Part shown: positions 27,401-40,855 of the stretch, in pieces
Layout of the letters: each line of letters begins with the position of its first letter
How positions within the stretch are numbered: position 1 is the first letter of the stretch
Assembly (NCBI RefSeq): GCF_030463565.1
Contig: NC_134643.1
Location: 80,721,721 to 80,785,720 of the forward strand
Length of the DNA: 64,000 nucleotides
Direction: 5' to 3'
DNA from: Pelecanus crispus
Taxonomy: Eukaryota > Chordata > Aves > Pelecaniformes > Pelecanidae
Notes under the pieces: generated by a model
Databases searched by the model: none
Told to the model about the DNA's origin: nothing
Seen by the model: the letters and a program-made list of their open reading frames with translations, nothing else
Program-made: the position numbers and the translations under genes

Positions 27401-29419
27401 GTTATCAATGGAAGTGCTAGAAACTGAATGCCAACCGAGACCCAGGTTATTTCTGTTCTCACTGGGAAAAGCTCCTGTGACACTACCCTGATAGTATTTA
27501 TGCTATACTTATTCTAGGGGCAAACCCGGACATTATTTTCCAATCAATTCACAGACTGGTGTTAAGGAGGAGATGAAAATTGTGTTAGTATGCATGAATC
27601 AAGTCTGATTTAGAGTGTAAGGGCTTTCCAAGGACCAGTCACTATAAAGCAAACTAGCCCAGGTTCAGTCCCTGTGCATTAACTGCTGCTCGGAGCTGCA
27701 GGAAGCGATCGGATAGTAAGAAGGGAATGACATCCGTGCACAGTGGTCACAGAGACGCTTGTCCTTGTTTGAGGTCAATGGGAGCTTCTAGATGCCTGAG
27801 TAACTTCCATTTTCAAAACCATTTACTTTCCATCTGTGCTCAGCAGAAGGTTGTTCATCTCCTGGAGGTAACTCCTACAAAATACCTTCATTCGCAGTGT
27901 AACTGGAAAAAATACTGTCACTTAAGCTCATTAAGCTCATTTGACCAATTCATTCAGTGAAAGTATTTATTTTGCTAAACCAGCAAATTAATTCTGTACT
28001 TTTTTCCCCAATATTCCTTGAGATTGTATTGCTGGCACTTAGTATTTGCAGTTCCAGACCTACACGGTGATAATAAAAGTAGCTGTATGTTGTCAATTCT
28101 ACCTAGATTATGCAGTCAAGGACAGATTAGGATGCAGTCTACTTTCTCTGGTTTTATCCAAACACTGCAAAGCTTTTAATGGAAGTTTCCTTCCTACTTC
28201 ACATTAAAATGTTCATAAACATTTTTCATCCCCACCTTGAAACATGAATTCTCTGAGGAAAAAAAATCAGTTACTGTTTTTGGCAAAAATCTGAAAAACA
28301 CTATTTCATCCAAATTAAAAATTTCAAGAGGATAACATCATCCAAAATTTGGAAAGCTTTGATCAGCTCTGAGACAGATAGATTTATAAACTGTCAAAAA
28401 GCGGGCATAGTCTGATTGGGTTTTTTCACAGTTGAAACAGATAAAACCTCTTTACGTTTAACATTAGCAAGAGGTAACTGAGATAGTCCACCTGAGCATC
28501 TCCTCTAAGTGAATTATTAAGAAAGCAAAGGTAGACACATCGAGAAACTGCAGTTAATGTTTCCCTGATACATTCCTCAGTCATTTACACATCCTCTTTT
28601 CGTTTAATCATTAAATCAGTCAATCTTTTCTTTTCTGCTTCACGTGAGTCTAACTTATATTGTTGTGTAGAAATCTCAGACTTCTTTTTCCTCAGAAACC
28701 TTGCAGTGATTAACAAGATGGTCTTATAAATCAAAGAAAAAAAATCAAGAAAAGAGTTTTTGTCTTTATACAAGCAGGCTGGCTTCACTTCTTTTGGAAT
28801 ATTTCCCCTTTATACCTGCCAAAAAAAAAAAAAAAATCTACCTACCTACCTCACAGTGAAGTCCTCTTAGCAAGATTCTTAAATGCAAAACACAAGTAGG
28901 ACGGTGCTTTTAAGAGAGATTATTGGACACGGTATCTGTAGAAGTTGAAATACAACTTTAAAAAGAAGGTATTTTTGAGAACCTTGGCTTGAGGAAGGAA
29001 GGTGGAAGCTACTGTCAGCCCAACTCTTTGTTTGCCAGAGGTCAATGAGTGATGAGAGGAGATTACGCAGCAAGTAAATAATATTGAGTAACGTGCTTTG
29101 AAACTCTTCTGAAGCTTTAAGCTTGCATTTAAGTCTTTCATTTCTTCTGCATCAGTCTGAATAAGTCTTAATTAAAAAAATCAACATCTGGAACAAACAT
29201 TGATTTCTCATGTAAACGACAGTGCTCAACAAGTCTTCTTGCTGTTTCTGGCATTAGCAGAGTGCTGTGGGTGAGCATGTGGCTGTGCCTGCACTGTACC
29301 TGCTCAGGAGACAGACTCTGTAAGGTTCTCTCCATCCACCCCTTCTCAGGAACATTCTCCCCTGGACCTAGTTCTCCAGAGCCTTCCATTGACTGGCATT
29401 TTTCTGTCCTTTCAGACAG
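21467..29419. other. Intergenic, no gene recognised; possible conserved block near 23820-24170
   Basis: No exon is recognised. The 95-codon plus-strand frame at 23367-23654 has a protein-like mix of residues but no family resemblance and no splice context, so I do not call it. The stretch 23820-24170 is free of low complexity and repeats and carries many short AT-core motifs such as TTTAATTGCAACT and ATTTAGTAG. It reads like conserved noncoding DNA, but this is only an impression without alignment. A run of A lies at about 28819-28834. Confidence 0.45.
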
Positions 29420-30226
29420 GTGTGGGCAGCCCCATGCTACCCCGTGCCAGGAGGGGACAGAAGGGTTGTGGATGGCATTTTCAGGTTCAGGAGCTGCCTG
29501 TGGCTTGCTTGGGGTCTAGTTTGGGCTAGATCCGCTGTAGCTCTGGACTGTGTCACAGCACTACAGGTGGCTGGCTGCCCAGCACAAACTGCAAAGTTTA
29601 TCTTCCTTTCCAGCTCTGACCTGTCTCCCCAAAATCACCTGCCCTGTCATGCTTTGTGGGAAGGATGGCAATGCCAGTCAGCACATCCTGCCCTCTCATG
29701 CTCCCTGTCCCTCATTCCTGCAGGTCCCCGTCTCCTCCCTTGTGTTAAGGTGATTGTTGAGCCACCACATGGTGGACCAGCATCAGGAACTAATGAAAAT
29801 AATGACAAGAATATGAATATGAAGTGGCAAAAGCAGAACAGTCAGATCAGGTCACCAACCCAGACGGATGTGTGGCCACAGAAACGCTCGCACCAGCACA
29901 GCATGGGAGGCAGGGAGCTGTGGGACACCAGCAACCAAGAGCAGGCAAGAGGAAGGAGGGAAGAGACTCCTGGAGTCGGCTTTCAGCCTTTCTGCTGGAT
30001 CAGCCCTCTGAATTGGCTCGTTCCTCCCCTGCTAGACCTCAAACAACAGAGTGAGGGTGGGAACCGGCACCCAGGGCAAAGCAGGACTGTTCCTTTCCGA
30101 GAGCTGTCAGCTCCAATATCAGTCTGCAGCCATCGCGTCCGCCTGGCTCAACAACCTGAGCTGGATCGTTGGCAATCACCACCAGCGCAGGAGGGAGGCC
30201 AGAAAATTTCAAGGCAGATGATTTAA
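29420..30226 (+). other. Long open frame of 268 codons, no homology recognised
   Basis: An ATG-to-stop frame of 268 codons, the longest non-CR1 frame outside the CpG island, in a locally GC-richer patch. The product is rich in Trp, Gln, Ser and Pro, with no signal peptide, membrane helix pattern, zinc finger or other motif that I can name. A second overlapping frame (29824-30054) is also open. The composition argues for chance rather than selection, and there are no clear splice sites or promoter. I list it because a frame this long is uncommon in the neighbouring AT-rich DNA. It could be part of a noncoding transcript or a decayed retrocopy. Confidence 0.15.
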
Positions 30227-33200
30227 GTCACCTCTGGCTTTTTAGAGGTACAGTCTCGCACAGGCAATAGCTCTTCCCCCCATCTTCATCTACCTGCGAG
30301 GGAATGCCATGGGGCAGAAGTGGGGCTGTGAGGCTCATTGGCAACCTCTTCTTGATATTTGCCACTACACCGAGGGCTGAAAGTCCCCTGAACACTAAGA
30401 AGGGCTGAAATATGCCCCAGTTAATGATACCCCAGTAAAATACCAGTGTATCAGAGCAGAGTTGCATTGCCCTTCTTTAAAGGAATATAGGAGATGCCAG
30501 ACTGTTGAGAACCAAGGTATCCTCTAAAATAAGGAGAGGAATTTCTTAGAAAGGCTTTTTGTGGCATATCAATATGCATCGATATGGGAATAAAGCAGCC
30601 CAACACATTTAAGACTGAGAACGTTCTTAAACAGTGAACACAGTGGCTGAGTCTGCTGTTGTGTTTAAAGGGGAGGAAGAAAAGACAAAAAAAACCCAAC
30701 CCAAACCTCAAAAAGATAAAAATGGCCCACTGACAACAAAACCAGACATTATTTCTTCCTTTACAAACAATGGGGGAAAAAGGGAAAAGTGCTCTCATGA
30801 GAACCTGTATGAATTTCCTTAAGAGGGTGTACTTTAGATGGAGAATAAGCTAAATTCTGTGAGATATTGGGGTTACCAAGGTAACAATGCACCGTTTTGA
30901 ACACAAAAGCAAATAGATGTATAAGCCCAAAGTAAATCATTAATGTGCATCAGTATTTTTGAGATGGGTTGGAGTGACTTATATATTGTAGTCCCTCTTT
31001 ATTTAATATTTCAAAAGTGGTCTTTGATTTAAAAGCAAACACTTAATAGGCCTCTTTTCAGACAATTATGCTCCCTTTTCTACACAGCACTCTGAGAAGA
31101 GACTGGTTATTGATGCCATCTAATAGAACAAACACACAAACCTGATGGAGTCAAACAGAACAGAGGGGCCTTGGTACACCAAGAAATTTAAACACAGGCG
31201 TTATTTTAAGGTTGCTAATCATCCCAAGACTGCTCAGTTTCTTGCAAACTTGCATTGGCTTCAGCATCCTGCTGAATTCAGGCTTACTCGGTCAATCTGC
31301 ATTGTACTTTTTAATTGCAGCAAACAATTTTTGGTCACAGCATTTTTTAACTAAGCCTTTCTATAACAGCAAATGAAAAAGTGGATATAGATAGCTTGGG
31401 ACTGCACACAACTTTTTCCCACACAATTCTTATCTTCTTAGTCATACCATTTTCCTTTTTTGATACAATTAATTCAGTCCAGGACACCCATTTGTAACTG
31501 CATGATGAATAACTCCTAAATTAAGTTAAACACTCAGTCGAGGAGATTTCTTACAGGATCATGACTTGGCCTTGAAAGGTACTGAAACTCTAGTTGCTAA
31601 TGGTTGCTAGTAAGTGGGAATGATCATTTTTGTCCCCAAGATCCAACCATTGTTCCAACTTCTCTTCCCATTTTCATCGCTATTCTAGTAACAAGTTTGG
31701 GCTACATATTTAGCAGTGCTAAAACATGGTCATTTAAAAATGCTACTAAGATGGAACAAATAGAACTAGAGGTACTTAGCTGATCAAAGTTTAGGACCAA
31801 CAACAGAGGATTATTTCCCAGAAGAAAGAAAATACACTGCACACCTAACATTATGGAAGGGAATTAAGCTATGATCTGTAGTTAGAAAATCTTTGTAATA
31901 ACTTTCATTAGTCCAGTAGAGAAACAAAATTCTTCTCTGATATGGGAAGTGTTAAATCTGTAGTAATTTATTCAATGCTGGAGTTTTTACAGCTCATAAT
32001 GCACATGAATGATTACAAAAAATAAGTTTTTAAGAATTTAAGTAGTATTTCTTCCCAGGATTATTTTTGGAAGCTCCCATTTGCTGTACATTATTTGTGT
32101 CCCTTCTGTCTTGAAGCATAAGTGACGGCGAGTTTGTAAGCAGCTTGTGTTGCAGGTCTGAAGAACTCCTCTGGTTTCTGCAACTCTGTTAATGGTCTAA
32201 CAAAACATACCTTTTCGTGAAAATCTTGCCTCTTTTAGACCATCCTGACTACAGCAAACTCCCGCTACTTCCAGACGCAGAGGACAGCCTGCTACTGGGA
32301 GCGAGTTGGTTTCCCTGCAAAAGCACCACATTGGGATGCTTCTCTCTTGGGACATCCTGCTGACTGTGCTGTGAAGTGGTGTGCGGGTATAGAGAGCGGC
32401 TGCACGGCTAAGGCACGGCACAAAGAGGAGGGGGAATTCCACCGACCTTCCCTGGGAAGCTCCGAGCTGGGTGATGGTGCCACACCACATCACTGCTGAC
32501 AGTTCCCTGAGCGGATTCCTTCCATGGGTAATTAGCCTTCACGAAGCATGAATGGACTAGTTTTCTATCAGGAGACTGAATTTTAGCTGACAAATTAGAC
32601 AGATTCCCCGAGGCCAGAGTTATGCAGCTTTGCCAGTCTCACTAAAAATGTGATTTATAACAGATTCCTCGGTACAGGCACTCCTTGCTTCAGGAATGAA
32701 GGTGCACACCATGCTCAGACTCTTTGCCTAACATGATGGTCTTAGAAACCATTGTCTTCTGCTACGAAAAACTGACTCTGTTACCTGCTTTTGATTTACC
32801 AAGTGACTCCTCTTTTGCCCAACTGAATGCAAAGGTGCTGGGAAACTACAGCCTGTATTCAGAAGTCAGGGGTGCGCAGGTGTAAATCACATTTTAGGAG
32901 GTAAGGGGATATTAGTTTGGGAAGTTACACCAGATGTAGCTGGACAGAGTTTCTAGCTGGGAAAGCAACTCAACAGATTTTGTGTAAGATAAGTCTCTGG
33001 CTTTCGATGATGTTGGCATAAAACAGAAGCAGCAGAGCAGAGATTGTGGCCCACAGAGTTCAGGCCTCTTACCTTGCATTAATTATACAAGAAATATCTC
33101 ACCCTGCTTTTGATCCTGCAGCCACCCTGCATGTTCCCCTGCACCGGGCGATGAACAGCATGATTCCCGATGCCTGTTATCTCTGAGCATAGCCCCGGGG

Positions 33201-36200
33201 GTGTGATGAGCCTGCTATACCAATTCACCCTGCAGGCAAAGATGGCTATTTGATCAGTGCGGGGCGAACACAAGTAAAGGACAGAAATGAAATCTAGCAG
33301 ACATGAATGCCATATTCTGCTTTATTGCCCTTCTCATCCTGCCTCTAAACCAGACAACACATAAAGGGAGACAAACAAGATGATTTCCCAAAGAATAGCG
33401 GGAAGTCCCAGAGTTTTGTGCAATTGCAGAGTCCCACGTAACAAAAATGATGGGCAAGGAGAAAGGGGAAGAGAGAAGTCAGGAGGGGCTTCAGACTAAC
33501 ATAATCCCAGACCCAGTTCTTGCCAACCGAGGCTCCACCTCCGACTCACCACTGTGTTTTCTCCTTATTTACCACTCCAGTGAAACCGGTATTTGTATTC
33601 AGTGAGTATCAGCGTTTGCTCAGATCACAAAGCAGGCTCACCCATCCCTGACAGTGTCTTGAACGTGTCTGTGTTTGCACGGTATTAATAGTTAATGTTT
33701 ATTTTAATTATTAATTTATATTACTTAATAACTGCATGCAGTGTTATTGAGGTACCAGGCACATCCAGAGGCTGGTAAATTATGTGTGGAGAGGCAACTA
33801 AAACCCATATAGTCTAGATCTAGTAAGTGGCTAATGTGTGGCAGACAGACGCAAGTACAGTGGGCTGATTTTATTTGTATGAGTTTTGGGCTTAGGGAGG
33901 ACACTGCACGGTGAACAGATGGACAACCCCCTCCTTCAAAATTTGCTTTTATCTCCATGTGAGCTGGGAAATTCATAGCTCCATAGCATTACCGCTCCCA
34001 GGCATTAAAGAGTGTGGGGTTTTTAAATTTAGAAAATCAGAATCCTGTCATGTAAATACAAATAATGACTGCTGCTGAGGCCGAATCTGATAATGAGCAC
34101 ATGCAGGAGGAAACTATCTAATTTCATTTATATTTGTGGCTGCTTAAGGAAGTTAAGATGGTGGTTTAAAAAATAATAATCTATGTATCACTTAACCTTA
34201 GTCTACTGACATGATCTTGTGGGAAAAAAACATATAAAATACGAATGGATCAAAGCTTCCTTTCACATGGATAATTAGATGAACTTTTTGGACAGCCTTT
34301 ACATACTGGTTTAAAAGAAACATAATTTTCTTTTTTCAGGTCCACAGGTATGACAGCAAAGTTTCATCAGATATTTCTTTGGTGTGTTAAGGTTTTGTAA
34401 TTAAAAGGCAATAAAATATCCTCATATCCACAAATCTTCTGAAATCTTCTGAAGACATTACTTTAAGAGCAATATTTGTTCCCTTTTTTAAAGTTTAGAT
34501 TGTATGTTTCTTTCAAAGGAATATAAAGCTGGCGTAGGACAATTCTAAGAAAATAAGATCTGAGATTTTTAACTATATCCTCATGAGGTTTCATATTATA
34601 TCAAAATGAATACTCACTAATTTTCCCTACTCTTTTCTCATAAGTATTAAACTGCTCTTACATTTGCAAAAATTGACTAAAACCTAAAGAAAAAGATTCT
34701 GGAGACTTGAAGTTTGAACCCATTATTTCTCATTTCTGTACATGTCATTCAGTCTAACAGCTCCCTGTACATAATTGAATATATTTTATCTTTAGAGAGA
34801 GACAGAGAATGTATGTGGCAACTTCTGAATTACCAATAGCATTTTCTAAAATAGTATTTCTTAAGGTGATATAAGACCGGCTTTCATAAATGTTCCAAAA
34901 CCAAACTTTGTAGGTATTTGTTTCCTAACACCTAAGATAAAAATCCCAGTCCTGTTGCCTCGTCTTATAAAGCTTACCTGCTGACACAGTATTGTAAGTA
35001 CAGAAAATTTTTTAAGGCTTGTTTTTATTTGATTTAGTTAGATCCTAATCTTATTTCTGTGTAGGCTAAATGAAATGCTGCAAGTTACCTATCATCTCCT
35101 GTGATTTTAGTTTACAGTAAAGATTCATAGATTAACTCATGAAATTATTTTTTATTTCACAAATTGAATTAACAAATTAAATGAGCTGAACCTCTGCCCT
35201 GAGTAATGTGAACTCAGTATAGCCATTCAGGGGATGATTTTAGGTTGAGTTCTGCAGCCCATCATTTTACCTCCACTAGATGTCAGTCTGTTGACAGAGC
35301 TGGAGGGGTTTAATCCCTTTCAGGGTAAGGAGCATGGTCAGGATCACAGCTACAATTCTTCACTTCCAATCACCAGCAGTAACCCAAAATAGGAGATACT
35401 CTGAGTCACTATATTGGTTTTTCTTGTTCTTTGCTCTTTTAGCCCCTGTCTTTTCCCTCCAGCAAATTTCTCAGCATTGACAAGGTCCACCAATGCTGAT
35501 AAATGGGAGCAGCGCCGAGTAACGCAGGATTCCCTGTGGGCATTTCCCTGCGTTCATCCATTCATAAGGGGCCAGGCTTGACACATCTACTCATGAGGAC
35601 TACTTCGCTTGCAAGTTCCTCGAAAATATTTAAGTGCATGCCTTTTTACTTGCTGACAGCGACCAGGTGGTGAGGCGCTTTTTGGTTATTTCTGTTCCTT
35701 AGGAGGGATATTTATTTTTATTTTCTGGGAAGAAGATACAATTTCAGAAAGTATTCTCACCACTCCAATAGTATCTTTATAAGGCAGCTGAAGGAGCCAG
35801 GCTTGACTGCAAGCTTAGCAGATGAATTAAATTCCCCAAGCAGCAGAATCAGGATAATATTTCCAGGACCATATACAGGATTTTGGAGGATTTTGCGCAC
35901 AAACCAGTGGCTTCTGCAGCCCCAAAAAGGTAAGTTTCCCATGTGCAGCTCCGCAAACATCATGCAAGACCAGCATGTCAGGTTTAATGTGCATGTGGAG
36001 AGTGACTACACACTGCATGCAAAGGCAGTGAGTGTGCTTGAACTCTCTGTCCTGTGACACCAAGTTACTCCATGTACGCACAAAAGCCTGGTGAGCTCAG
36101 TACAGAGCACAGGAGTGATTTATGTGCACATGCTTAATAGAAACTTTTTGGATGCTCAGCTGTCCAGGCTGCTGAAGTCCAGAAAAACTGTTGCTGCTAT

Positions 36201-39200
36201 CAAAACACAGGAAAAGCCAAGATTTTCACATGAGAGATGAGATCCAATTGTGTTTGTATGGGAAATCTGCATGATATGGCACAACTTTCAAACTTAGCAC
36301 CGCTCGTGGGAGCATTTTCACACGGGAGTCTAGGACTTAAAATAACACTGGATAGTTGGAAAGGTCAGAAGAGGGGACTAGTAACTGCACACTCTCACCT
36401 TCACAGTCCTCCTCAAGAATCCTCCTTTCCCACAAAACGTTACACAAAAATACTTGCAACTTTTTTCAGCTATCCTGTCTGTATGCAGCATGATCCATTT
36501 CTGGGCATGCCTTTCTGTAAACCTGCTCCTTACTGTCACCTTCCCCACATCCATCTTTTCTGCTTTATCCTCATGGTCAGTGTCAATGGCAGCCTGTCCT
36601 GTGGAGAGAGATGTCCTTCCCTGCTTTGTGTATTGCCTGGAACATCCCTGTCCTTTCCTACAGACATTAAACTGCAGTAACAGTATTTTTTCCTTGCCAC
36701 AGTGTTAAACTATATGACTGTCAACTGACACCCAAAAAGAGGAAAAAATCAGTTGCTTTTTAAACGTTTAGTTTTATCCAAGTTTGCATTACCTCAGTGT
36801 ACAGGAAGAAGAAAAATGTCATACAGAGCATCTGATGGAGAGTGAAGTAGACTGCATCCCACCTTCTCCTCTATGCACCCATTTCCTATTTTGGCCACGC
36901 TCACCTCCCTAGTCATCCTAATCCATACTTACCCTGGCTCTCGCAAAAAATGAGAATGTCACTCCCCATGTGCCGATTTGAGTCGTGATTTAGTGTATAC
37001 TGTACAATAACACAGACTAACTCCCCATGCTTTTTACACGTTTTTCTGTCTCTGATGAGCCACAGTATTATATATGCAAGCAGGTGCAAACACACATGCA
37101 GGCACGCACAAACTGAACCAGGAGTCCACTTCTGTAGCAGTGGGATGCCATGAGCTGCAGACAAAAGGGATCCTGTCATGCCCGTCAGACGCTGGGGTTT
37201 TAGGCAGGCAAGCCCTGTACGTGATGCTGCTCCTGCAACACAGAAGTCAGTATGGATCTTGCCACTGGGCTCCTCCCAAGCAGGATGGTAATTAAATTCC
37301 AAACTCTCTGTCAAACTCTGCAATAGGGGGATTCTCTATCTGTGAGAATACATTTCTAAACAGAAGGAGGCCTCGCCCTAGCCAAGGTTTTTGCTTTGCT
37401 TGTGCCCTGGCAGCATGGGAATTGTTTCTTGTCACAACTACAACAAAATAACAGGAGGTAAGAGGTCTCTGCAGCAGGGGAGAGAGCCAGGAGAAAGTGG
37501 AAAGGCAGGTGGAGAGAGGCACTCGTTAGCATCTCCAGAGGATGCCTGGCCAGCTCACATCCGAGTTCAAGCAGCCCTAGAGGTACTTTCAGCTGGAGAA
37601 TGGGAGAGGTGGCAGCTGGGAAATGCGTGCAAGGTGTGTGGACAGAGTCATGCACCGCACATATGGGTCAGGATGGGGAAAAGGAGGAGGTGGTAAAATA
37701 GCACGAGCTTTTCTTCTGTCCTTGGAGGCAGCTGTTGCCAAGGGAAAAGCCAATGACAAGCAGAGAAAAAAAAATGACCCTTCCCTGGGTGTTTCCTGGT
37801 CGATATTGTTTAAAATGAGACCAATGGAGAAGTGCAGAGGCAATGAGCCAGGGTGGATGCAGCCCTCACGCTCCCAGGGCTGGCACGTACTCTACTGATG
37901 TGTAAAACAATGCGTCCCTTACGCCGATAAAACTGCAGAACTATGTAAGTTAGCGTACACATAGCCTCCTTTAACTTAGCACCGGCCTTCTTACAGTTCA
38001 GCTGCATTTTTTGCCATACCAGGCCAAAACCCGACATTAAATTCTACATAATATAAATCAACTGGTACATGAATGAGGTGAAATTCATGTACCGTGAAAT
38101 TCCCCAGGTTATGAAGGAACTAGACTTTGGGTACCAGATATCCTAAGCAGCATCTCTCCAATCCAGCTGGATAGGGCAAGGACTGTGTCCTTCCATATGC
38201 TCATGCAGTTGCCCAACATGATGAGGATAATGCTGATCCCGACAAAAACACTCTGTGCAGATGTAGCATAAAAACTTTGTGAAGGGCAGATGACAGTTAA
38301 TGAAATTCCTCATTCACTCTGGAAATTGAACTGCATCTAACAAATGAGGGGAGAGCATCTGCAGTGACTCTGAGCCTGACAACTGCACAGCGGACAGCAT
38401 TTGATCCGTATTTACTTCTTGGAAGACACTATTCATTTCCATGACAAATTGCAAGCACTTTGAACATCTCCTCCAGGGCCTTGCAGGCTTTTTTTCCAGA
38501 TGGAGGGATCTCTTTCTTATAAAGAATTAAATTTATTTCTGCTATTACATAACAAAGGAGTGACACGTACATCTCAACATCAAATGCGACTGCACTTTTA
38601 TGGCCCTCGGACACATGTGTAACATCTCATCTGAAGCCAAATAACCTCTTGAGTTGCTGGCTTGGGACTGCAATGGCTATTCTTGGGATTAAGACAGTCT
38701 GCAGTATCTGTTTCATATGAATTCTTCGTTGCTCTTGAGTACCTCCAAAAACCATAAAAGCTGTTTTGTGTTCCACCTCTGGTGGTTAAGAAGATGGTGC
38801 CATTTCTTCTCAGATGTGCTCTTCATCTTCTTAACAAAGGTGTTCAGAATTCCTCAGGTAATTACTGTAATTTGCCTGGTACAAGTAGGAAACTGAGGAC
38901 CAGCATGAGGGTACAGCGTGCTCCATGGCTTGGTGGATCTGCCGTGGGACTCACTGCTCAGCAACAAGGGCTAATCAAAAGCATTTTCCCAAGTGCATCA
39001 ATCAGTTTCACTGGATCCTATTAAATACTAGACTAAAAATAAAAGCTTTGGTCTATAGCTTCAAAGCTTCGTGGCCCAAGTCATACTTAATCTAATACAG
39101 GCCCAAAATAAGAGACAGAAAACTAATATTTATGCCGGAAATATAACATGCTGTGGGATTTGCTTCTTTAGTGTAAAGTAACTTTTTCCAGAGCCCAAAT

Positions 39201-40259
39201 TTTCTCTTCTGATGGAAGTTACCTCAAATAAAAAAAAAGGCAAGGCTAGTATACATCTTTTGATTAAACTGAGTGACCATCTCTCAGTATTTGAGACGTG
39301 AGAGATTCAAAGTCTTTGACCTGCTTTGCCTCCTGCAGAGGCCAGCGTTTGCTGAAGCGGGAGAACTGTCTCCCTCCAAAGTCTCAGCTGTGACAGATCT
39401 CTCTCTGTGTCCAGCTTCAAACACCGGTGCCTCAAGAGGACTGGTCTACCTCTTAATTTGATGCAGAACTCTTAAAAATAGGTTCTGCATCATTTTATTT
39501 TCAGACAGAGTTGTCAGCTCTAGGTGGATTGTTTCCCTCCTTGTAGTTGTCTAAATCTATGCTAAGAAAAACGAACATTATTTAGATTGTAAGCTCTTTG
39601 GGGGGAAAAAACGGATCTTTAAGGCATCTGCCTGTGTTCACAGAATCAGGCAGATCAGATGAGCTCAAGATATAACATCTGTGAGTAATCTGGCAAAAAT
39701 TACTAAATTCTATAATTGATATCCCTGAGACCCTGCAAAACTCCCTTATGAGAAGTCGATTTCAATGTATTGCATGGCCTTGTGATAAAGGTGGTTTTGA
39801 GTATGTTGTTGAGAATGAATGAAAGCATGGAAAGACTAACATGAGGAAAACCAAAAACACTGTGGCTGTTTAAGGCAGAAAAAAAATTTCAAAAGAAACT
39901 ACATGCATAGGCAAAACTATTTTTCACATGAGTAATAATCAGTAATAACAATTCAAGAGGCATTTGATGAAACAGGCAGCAAATCTAAACAGGATAAAGC
40001 TGGCCTATGGAAATTGTTGGAAGAAGATATCACCAAGATCAGGACTCTGTTAAAGGTGCCAGAAAAAAAGACTTTTCTGTTTTGCGTTGCTTTCTAAGTG
40101 TTCTTAAAAAGAAAATATTTATACATGGAGCTGCTGTATGCTATCTATCTAACCTTGCCCCAGGGTAAGCACGAGTTACTTTTGTCTTCCTTTATGTCAG
40201 CCGGGGTTAAGTCAAAGCCTTAACAATGTACTAGTTTGAATTAGAAAACTAATGCATCC
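30227..40259. other. Intergenic, no gene recognised
   Basis: About 10 kb with only short frames. An AT-rich stretch lies near 33680-33730 and short direct repeats near 34430. No exon, RNA gene or repeat family can be supported. Confidence 0.5.
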
Positions 40260-40284
40260 CCATAGATGTCCTGGACATCTATGG
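40260..40284. repeat. Perfect palindrome, 12-bp arms, 1-nt centre
   Basis: CCATAGATGTCC at 40260-40271, a single T at 40272, and GGACATCTATGG at 40273-40284 are exact reverse complements. It lies about 1.7 kb upstream of the ATXN10 ATG. It is long for a random dyad and could bind a dimeric factor or form a small cruciform. I recognise no named response element. Confidence 0.85.
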
Positions 40285-40644
40285 TCTAGTCTATATTTTC
40301 AGCTATTTGATCTGAAATATTTTGCAATGTAATTCACCAGTACGCTACATGAAAAATCTGTGTACTTAACGGAGTAAAAGCTGGTTAACAGTCACCTTAA
40401 GATATCAGATGTCATTGCAAAAATCCCCAAAGAGAAAAGTTTATAAGGGGTAAAGAAGAAATTCTTGCTTAGAAGATTTGTGTTTGACAAAAGACAGGCA
40501 AAATGGCAAGTAAAAGATGATGAAGGTTGAACAAAATTGGACTGCTGGGCACACTGTGTCCCTTCCCAAACAAGGCAGGATAAAACCAAACACACAATTA
40601 CATATTTGCATGTAATTTTCACAGAGCACATGTGACTATCTTAC

Positions 40645-40855
40645 TGGATTTCAGTGTACTCTACTACTTCCTTCATCGAAGTTGTGATCTGCTGGTTGCC
40701 CAGACCTCCTGAATCTGCAGTCACCGCCAACGCGCAGAACAATGTTGTTATGCGCCGCAGCCGTATCTTCCGTGGAGCCACCACCATCAGGCACAACATA
40801 CTGAGCTGCAGCCAGGACACTTCTGATGCTTCACTATTCTTAGTCTCGAGTTTCA
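40645..40855 (-). other. Candidate noncoding or coding exon, CpG-bearing block
   Basis: On the minus strand the block is preceded by GTTTCAACTGCAG (acceptor-like, AG at 40857-40856) and followed by CCA|GTAAGA (donor-like, GT at 40644-40643), giving a 211-nt putative exon. At its core (about 40720-40780) there are several CpGs in surroundings that are CpG-poor. One minus-strand frame is open over 71 codons, a second stays open for over 50 codons, and the plus strand has a 119-codon frame (40654-41013). I recognise no protein in any of them. It may be an upstream antisense transcript exon, a regulatory element or a retrocopy relic. Low certainty. Confidence 0.25.
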
